NCBI RefSeq assembly: GCF_000988165.1
Contig: NW_020169411.1
Span: forward strand, 1 to 10,082
Origin: Vairimorpha ceranae
Taxonomy: Eukaryota; Microsporidia; Nosematidae
Direction: 5' to 3'
DNA length: 10,082 nt
Under the pieces are notes generated by a model. It was not told the DNA's origin, did not search any database, and saw nothing but the letters and a program-made list of their open reading frames with translations. Shown here one piece after another: positions 6,400-10,082 of this stretch (position 1 is the stretch's first letter; each line of letters opens with the position of its first letter). Position numbers and translations under genes: made by a program.

Positions 6400-7391
6400 A
6401 CTAGTTAGTTAAGCTTCAGAAATAGAACAACTTTTACAGATCAAATATATGAGCACCGAAAATGTTATCGGAACATTACAAGAACACAACGTCTTAGCTT
6501 TGCAAATGATATGTTATTTTTGTAGCGATAACATGAGAGAGAGAAGTAAAAACGATGTTATTAATAGTAAAGTCTGGCAGTGCGTTAATTACAACTTTTA
6601 TAAATTTAAAAAAAATACTCAGTGTTAGACATGGCACGTTTTTTTTAGATATCGGTCATGTTTAGCACACATATGAACGATTATAATACTTTGGCTTGAG
6701 GATGAAAGTGTTACTAAAATTGAAAAGCACTATAAGATTCGATGGAACACAGTTATTAAAATATATCACGATTTGAGATTAATTGTTAACGAAAATTTAC
6801 TGCAAGATTCTCCACAACCAGGTGATAAAAATATATATGCCAGGTCGATAAACCATTGTTTAATCATAAGCAAAAATATTATCGTGTAAGAATAGCTAAT
6901 CAGCAATTGTGGGTTTTTGGTATCGTTGATACAAACTATAAACCGGCAAAGGGGTATATTCAAGTGGTTGGAAATATATCATCGAACGTATTATTGCCTA
7001 TAATTTCGCAAATTTGTGGGTTCGGAATTATTATACATAGTGATTAGTGGGCTGCATACAGAAATATTTATGAATGAATGGTTTTGTGCATTTTTCTGTA
7101 AATATCTCTCTTAATTTTGTAAATCCTAATAATGGAACTCATATTCAACAATTTGAGTCTTATTGAGCTAAACAGAAACAAAAAATCAAAAAAATGAAAG
7201 AAATTCTACAATCAGCTTTAAGTATTTATATAGATGAACAAGCGTGGAAAGACAATAATAGCAAAAGTTTGCTGTTGCGTTTATTTTGTTTAATAAATCT
7301 TAATATGTCACTTTTCTATCTTTTTACAATATTTAATACAAGCTTTTCGGGGTTTTGGTTTTTTTTGATGTTCAATTCTGAGGACGTGTAA
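6397..7391 (+). pseudogene. Merlin (ISXO2-like) transposase B
   Basis: The start codon behind CCCTTA is followed by a shift into SEIEQLLQIKYMSTENVIGT and the zinc ribbon ICYFCSDNMRE with VWQCVN. A TAG at 6626-6628 and a shift lead to SVRHGTFFLDIGH. Another shift near 6680 gives LWLEDESVTKIEKHYKIRWN, a likely helix-turn-helix. A further shift near 6826 gives QVDKPLFNHKQKYYRVRI (first catalytic Asp, 6847-6849), WVFGIVDTNYKPAKG, VLLPIISQ and IIHSD-stop-WAAY (second Asp, with TAG for Gln at 7045-7047). After a last shift near 7074 it reads HFSVNISLNFVNPNNGTH, QQFESY (Glu, 7155-7157), TGA for Trp at 7164-7166, and the C-terminal ALSIYIDEQAWKDN. All three DDE residues survive, but four or more shifts and several stops make the gene dead. 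B and A are distinct Merlin subfamilies. Confidence 0.85.
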
Positions 7392-7411
7392 CGTGCATGA
7401 TCCGGCGCCTG
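7382..7411 (-). repeat. Right terminal inverted repeat of Merlin B
   Basis: Read on the minus strand, GGATCATGCACGTTACACG matches the left end at 6324-6343. It closes the element about 20 bases after the end of the transposase frame. The paired inner arm that makes the left end palindromic is not seen here. Confidence 0.55.
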
Positions 7412-7620
7412 TACAAACAAGCATTATTGATTTTTTCTACAATGATAATGGCGTATTAAATATGGAACTTACTTAATTATAGAAAAACATTTGCACTGTT
7501 TAATCGGGATAATCTGGTTGTTTTTGGAACTTGCAGCTTTTAAGCTGATTAAAAAACTCAAGTACGCAGTTGTGACCGACCCATGCGGCTTATAAAAAAC
7601 AAAAATAAAAAGTCGGGGTA

Positions 7621-7628
7621 CAGATGGG
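7621..7628 (+). repeat. Target duplication, left of Merlin C
   Basis: CAGATGGG here and CCGATGGG at 8676-8683 match at 7 of 8 bases and flank Merlin C exactly. Merlin elements make 8- or 9-bp duplications. The codon TGG within it (Trp of GYRW in transposase D) is present in both copies. Confidence 0.75.
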
Positions 7629-7733
7629 TTTTAATGGAAACAACAATCCCCCATATTTGAGAGTGTTTAATTCAAAATTTTTTTAGCCCCAAAAATGGAT
7701 GTCAATTTTGAGGAGAAAAAAATAGAAATTTAT
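7629..7733 (+). repeat. Left terminal inverted repeat of Merlin C
   Basis: It aligns with the inverse of 8571-8675. It contains the start region AGCCCCAAAAATGG, so it carries the CCC block and the transposase start codon (7695-7697). Confidence 0.8.
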
Positions 7734-8517
7734 TATAAAATTGTCAAAAATTTACTTTTAAAATTAGTCAATGAAATGAGTATTTTTATAAATTTTGTTT
7801 AGGAAAAGTAAAACAAGAAGGAGAGATGAATATTTTGAGATGTACAAAGACTGGCCGTCAAAAAGAATTTACTTTTATTAAGAAAAAAAAAAGCTTTTTT
7901 TAATTCAAATATCGGTTGGAAAACAATTTTATTTTTATATTTAAACAATTCTAAAATTAAATTAATTTCACTTTTGACTGATGTTAGTAGACAGACGATA
8001 CGGAAAATTTTGAAACCAACAGGTAAATTATTACCCAAAAATGTTTCTATAGGCGGACCAGGTATCATCGTCGAAATAGATGAGTCTAAATTCGGTAAAC
8101 GAATGTACTATAGAGGACATAGAGTTAATGGTGCATGGGTGTTAGTAATGTTCGAGAGAATACCTGCTCGGTAGCTTGCATTAATTAAATTGCCTGATAG
8201 AAGGTGGACACATTGTTGTTTTACATTAAAAAGTTTGTCAAAGAGGGGAGTATTGTATATACAGACTGCTGGAAAGGCTATAGCGGCCCTTCAAGAAACG
8301 GATACGTGCATTACAATAAATCATGGTGTATATTTTGTGAATCATGATGCGTTGGTACATACTAATACCATATAAGGTGCGTGGGCGAATGTAAAATTGA
8401 ATATTCCTAATAAATATAGGATATCAACAAATATTTAACCATTTTTACGATTATTTACGTTTACAAAACAAAAGTATTTTAACATTCGAATTATTATTAA
8501 AAATTATTTTGAAATAA
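7695..8517 (+). pseudogene. Merlin (ISXO2-like) transposase C
   Basis: It starts MDVNFEEKKIEIYYKIVKN at 7695 and meets TAG at 7800-7802. In another frame it continues KQEGEMNILRCTKTGRQKEF (zinc ribbon with decayed ligands). A shift in the A/T runs near 7883-7901 leads to NSNIGWKTILLYLNN, TDVSRQTIRKILK (helix-turn-helix) and SIGGPGIIVEIDESKFGKR (first Asp, 8079-8081), then the YRGHRVNGAWVL segment. TAG lies at 8172-8174. The segment around the second Asp, IVYTDCWKGYSG (GAC 8264-8266), is readable only in a different frame between two compensating shifts near 8212 and 8288. Then INHGVYFVNHDALVHTNTI is followed by TAA at 8373-8375, exactly at the final catalytic Glu (normally HTNTIEG). A shift near 8436 gives HFYDYLRLQNKSILTFELLL, ending at 8515-8517. 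About 274 codons, the normal size; dead. Confidence 0.9.
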
Positions 8518-8570
8518 AAAATAAAAAAAGCAGATTTTATTTGCATCTTTAAACAAAAATAACTTTATCT

Positions 8571-8675
8571 TTTAAGATCTCTAATTTTTTCTCCTTAAAA
8601 TTGACATCCATTTCGGGGGTTAAAAATTTTTAACTAAACACCCCCGAATACGGGGAGTTGTTGCTTCCTTTTTCC
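8571..8675 (-). repeat. Right terminal inverted repeat of Merlin C
   Basis: Inverse partner of 7629-7733, better preserved: it begins GGAAAAAGGAAGC and contains a small palindrome, CCCCG-4 bases-CGGGG (8642-8655). It also holds an inward-facing ATG at 8611-8609 behind CCCCCGAA, which opens a short frame starting MDVNFKEKKLEILKD, a copy of the transposase N-terminus. Confidence 0.8.
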
Positions 8676-8683
8676 CCGATGGG
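8676..8683 (+). repeat. Target duplication, right of Merlin C
   Basis: CCGATGGG, matching CAGATGGG at 7621-7628 except at the second base. The transposase D reading frame resumes inside it at TGG 8680-8682. Confidence 0.75.
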
Positions 8684-9150
8684 CACTTAAAGGCAGTATT
8701 TGCAGAAAATTTATTCTTTGTTTGTTGGGAATTCTACTTTAAAAGTTTAATTTTGTCCTTTAAAACGGTTTTTCTTCTGATGTATTTATTAGGCTAAGGG
8801 GCATTCCAAAGCTATATTGTTACTGAAACAAAGATGGGGACAGATACTACATCGGAGTGGTGCGAATTGTTTTGTGATTTATGGCGATTCATTGTGTAGA
8901 TTTCAATGGTACCATTGGAGATATCGATGAAAATGGTGGTACAATAGACGTAGAAATGACAAGTCTTTGTTTTATAAGAGAAAAAATAACAAGGGCCGCA
9001 TTGGCAATCCTACTTGGGTATTCGGCGGCATTAAACGAAATTCAAGAAAGGGTTTTTTTGTACCCGTTCCTAATAAAAGCAGGAATACTCCAATAAGAAT
9101 CATATTACAAAAGATTTGAAGCGGATCAAGAATAATTTCTGATATTTGGA

Positions 9151-9179
9151 GAGCCCACCGATATTTATACGTTGGGCTC
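9151..9179. repeat. Short hairpin near the broken end of Merlin D
   Basis: GAGCCCA (9151-9157) and TGGGCTC (9173-9179) form a perfect 7-bp stem with a 15-base loop. The first arm still encodes Trp-Arg-Ala-His of transposase D, so the pairing may be chance or may mark the break point. Confidence 0.35.
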
Positions 9180-9181
9180 AT

Positions 9182-9202
9182 TTTTTCACTGCAGGTGAAA
9201 AA
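9182..9202. repeat. Short hairpin after Merlin D
   Basis: TTTTTCAC (9182-9189) and GTGAAAAA (9195-9202) pair perfectly around TGCAG. With T-rich flanks it could act as a terminator-like or element-end structure; no T-run specific to one strand decides this. Confidence 0.35.
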
Positions 9203-9283
9203 TGGATTAATTTTCACCTATTAATTTTTTACCCCTATATTTAAAAATTTTAAAAAAGATCGTTCTCTTTTTGTACTTTTAAA

Positions 9284-9301
9284 TTTTTTGCCCTTATTAT
9301 G
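9284..9301 (+). promoter_or_regulatory. T-run plus CCCTTA leader before the MULE
   Basis: TTTTTTGCCCTTATTATG has CCC at 9291-9293 and ATG at 9299-9301. A further ATG at 9318-9320 opens the frame that fits the transposase. The preceding bases (CTTTTTGTACTTTTAAA) resemble those before the Merlin A start (TTTTTTGTCCTTTTA), so two unrelated transposon families share a leader. Confidence 0.45.
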
Positions 9302-9317
9302 AAAAATTTATCAAATA

Positions 9318-10082
9318 ATGTCATCAAAAGCATTAGAGGAAAAGAAAAAATTGCATATGAAAGCTTTTTTTACAACTTAAGGAACATTCTGTTGGTAAAT
9401 TTGTCTGGAGATGCAATAAGGAAGGATGTCCTTTATTATTAAAAACTACAATAGACTGTCTTTTACTGGAATTTTCAGAGCATAATCATTGCAGTGATGA
9501 TATTAAGTTTAGCGAGGTACTCGTTGCTAGTAAGTTAAACAGAGAATCCTAGACACCTCTGAAACATCAAGAGTTGCAATCTCTAATGTAATATCTGAAT
9601 TTAACTACTCAAACATTATAGATTATAAGATGATGAATAGTTTGGTCACAAGGGTTAGAAAGACCAACAATTTTACAATTGTTAAGGAATATGATATTCC
9701 ATACGAATTGACAAAAACAACCAGAGGGAAGAAGTTTTGTTTTAAGATTCTGGAATACAGGATGAGAACAGAATTGTTGTATTTACAACTAATGAAAATA
9801 TTTTGCATCTCATCAATTGCAAAATAATGATTTGTGATGGCACTTTCAGATCTGCTCCTAAAAACTTTGAACAAATTTTTACCTTACAGTGTAATGTTAG
9901 AAATAAAAATTTGCCTCTTTTGTATTGTTTTATGAAAACAAAAAATGAATATTCTTATAATAAGCTTTTTGAATGGTTAAGTAAAGAAATAAAAGAAGAA
10001 GTAATAAAAGAGAAGAATATTATTTTGGACTTTGAAAGAGCTAGTATGAATGCTCTTAAAAAGTTTTTTACAAGTTCTAAAT
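9318..10082 (+). pseudogene. FLYWCH-MULE transposase, broken, runs off right edge
   Basis: A Mutator-like transposase with an N-terminal FLYWCH zinc finger. ATG 9318 opens MSSKALEEKKKLHMKAFFTT. A shift near 9378 leads to KEHSVGKFVWRCNKEGCPLL and FSEHNHCSDD, giving the FLYWCH ligands Cys-x4-Cys and His-x-His. TAG at 9550-9552 and a shift follow, then DTSETSRVAISNVISEFN and NSLVTRVRKTNNFTIVKEYD, the linker typical of these proteins. A shift at about 9745 leads to the MULE domain: DENRIVVFTT, MICDGTFRSAPKNFEQIF (first catalytic Asp) and LPLLYCFMKTKNEYSYNKLF, then IILDFERASMNALKKFF (second Asp), open to the window end. The final Glu lies outside. Three one-base shifts and one stop in about 250 codons suggest a fairly young pseudogene, or consensus errors in the assembly. 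Confidence 0.82.

Larger units (their letters stand above)
6313..7411 (+). mobile_element. Merlin element B
   Basis: The left end, GGATCATGCATGTTTTACGC (from 6324), faces its diverged inverse at 7382-7403 (GGACGTGTAACGTGCATGAT followed by CC). About 17 of 22 bases match, and weaker similarity extends outward for another ten. The transposase pseudogene lies between, in the same direction. The size, about 1.1 kb, suits Merlin. No convincing target duplication was seen. Confidence 0.65.
7629..8675 (+). mobile_element. Merlin element C, complete with TIRs, 1047 bp
   Basis: The ends 7629-7733 and 8571-8675 are inverted repeats of about 100 bases that align with only a two-base length difference. 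They share GGAA-x-CAACAA near the tip, the word TGTTTA, then the start codon with ATGGATGTCAATTTT and AGGAGAAAAAA. The right tip begins GG as expected for Merlin; the left tip has decayed to TT. With the 8-bp target copies on both sides, the element's full extent is fixed. The transposase inside is broken. Confidence 0.85.
7553..9175 (+). pseudogene. Merlin transposase D, split by element C
   Basis: The gene lies on both sides of Merlin C. Left part (7553-7628): CDRPMRLIKNKNKKSGYRW, a zinc-ribbon segment. Right part, resuming at 8680: WALKGSICRKF (second half of the ribbon), then after a shift EFYFKSLILSFKTVFLLMYL with TAA at 8795-8797, and IVTETKMGTDTTSEWCELFC with TAG at 8897-8899. A change of frame follows, then DKSLFYKRKNNKGRIGNPTW (first catalytic Asp at 8958-8960, Glu beside it changed to Lys), VFGGI, FFVPVPNKSRNTP, TGA at 9117-9119, and SGSRIISDIWRAH (second Asp). 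Similarity ends near 9165, before the final Glu, so the 3' end is missing. Leaving out C and one target copy makes the ribbon codons continuous, which shows that C landed in this gene. The N-terminus before 7553 is unclear. Confidence 0.8.

Noticed and set aside
6838..6855. CCAGGTCGATAAACC in Merlin B resembling the Merlin A palindrome arm (CAGGTCGGTTATACACC).
   Set aside because: It encodes the conserved Gln-Val-Asp catalytic segment of transposase B; the likeness is coincidental.
6766..6963. Minus-strand frame opposite Merlin B.
   Set aside because: It is antisense to the first catalytic Asp region of transposase B; a shadow.
2338..7166. TGA as a reassigned Trp codon throughout the window.
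   Set aside because: TAG and TAA also replace Trp, Gln and Glu in the same genes, and TGG is still used for Trp, so decay explains the transposon stops. The lone TGA at 679 stays open.
7799..8068. Minus-strand frame opposite the Merlin C gene.
   Set aside because: It is the antisense of conserved transposase codons and has no features of its own.
8972..9217. Minus-strand frame opposite Merlin D.
   Set aside because: It is antisense to the Asp-containing transposase segment; a shadow.
9623..9874. Minus-strand frame opposite the MULE.
   Set aside because: It is antisense to the linker and MULE domain; a shadow.
1..10082. CRISPR array, bacterial defence or prophage genes.
   Set aside because: There are no regularly spaced repeats, bacterial ribosome binding sites or operon-like gene packing; the content is eukaryotic DNA transposons.

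Overview
The window looks like a transposon graveyard in a very A+T-rich, compact eukaryotic genome, most plausibly a microsporidian. Three observations point there. First, the DNA transposons are Merlin (ISXO2-like/IS1016 transposase), Tc1/mariner and a FLYWCH-MULE, a mixture known from microsporidia with expanded genomes. Second, several start codons sit directly behind a T-run plus CCCTT block, which resembles the CCC element before microsporidian starts. Third, no introns are evident. The genus cannot be told from the sequence, and the organism call is an inference.

Layout. Positions 1-951 (minus) hold the only gene that does not look like a transposon: a 317-codon frame, open to the window edge, broken by one TGA. 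From about 1380 to 2814 lies a decayed Tc1/mariner copy on the plus strand, split by about 480-600 bp of unrelated DNA that carries two Helitron-like hairpin ends. At 2998-3456 (minus) is the N-terminal half of a second Tc1 copy. Positions 3457-4009 are empty. Merlin copy A (minus) fills about 4010-5048 and ends in a perfect 43-bp-arm palindrome. It abuts a Merlin N-terminal fragment, E, at 5049-5243. Positions 5244-6151 are A+T-rich DNA without a recognisable gene, with one MITE-like hairpin. Merlin B (plus) spans about 6313-7411. Merlin D (plus) starts by 7553 and runs to about 9165. It is interrupted by Merlin C, which spans 7629-8675 with about 100-bp terminal inverted repeats and an 8-bp target duplication. 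From about 9290 to the right edge is a FLYWCH-MULE transposase.

State of the genes. Every transposase is broken by frameshifts, often at A or T runs, and by stops. Many of the stops replace Trp or Gln, as C-to-T or G-to-A transitions would produce. Most catalytic residues can still be read. Nothing here looks like an autonomous element. The interest lies in the nested C-in-D insertion, the palindromes at Merlin ends, the start-proximal CCCTT leader shared by unrelated transposons, and the lone TGA in the leftmost gene. All calls were made by reading translations by eye; no search was run.
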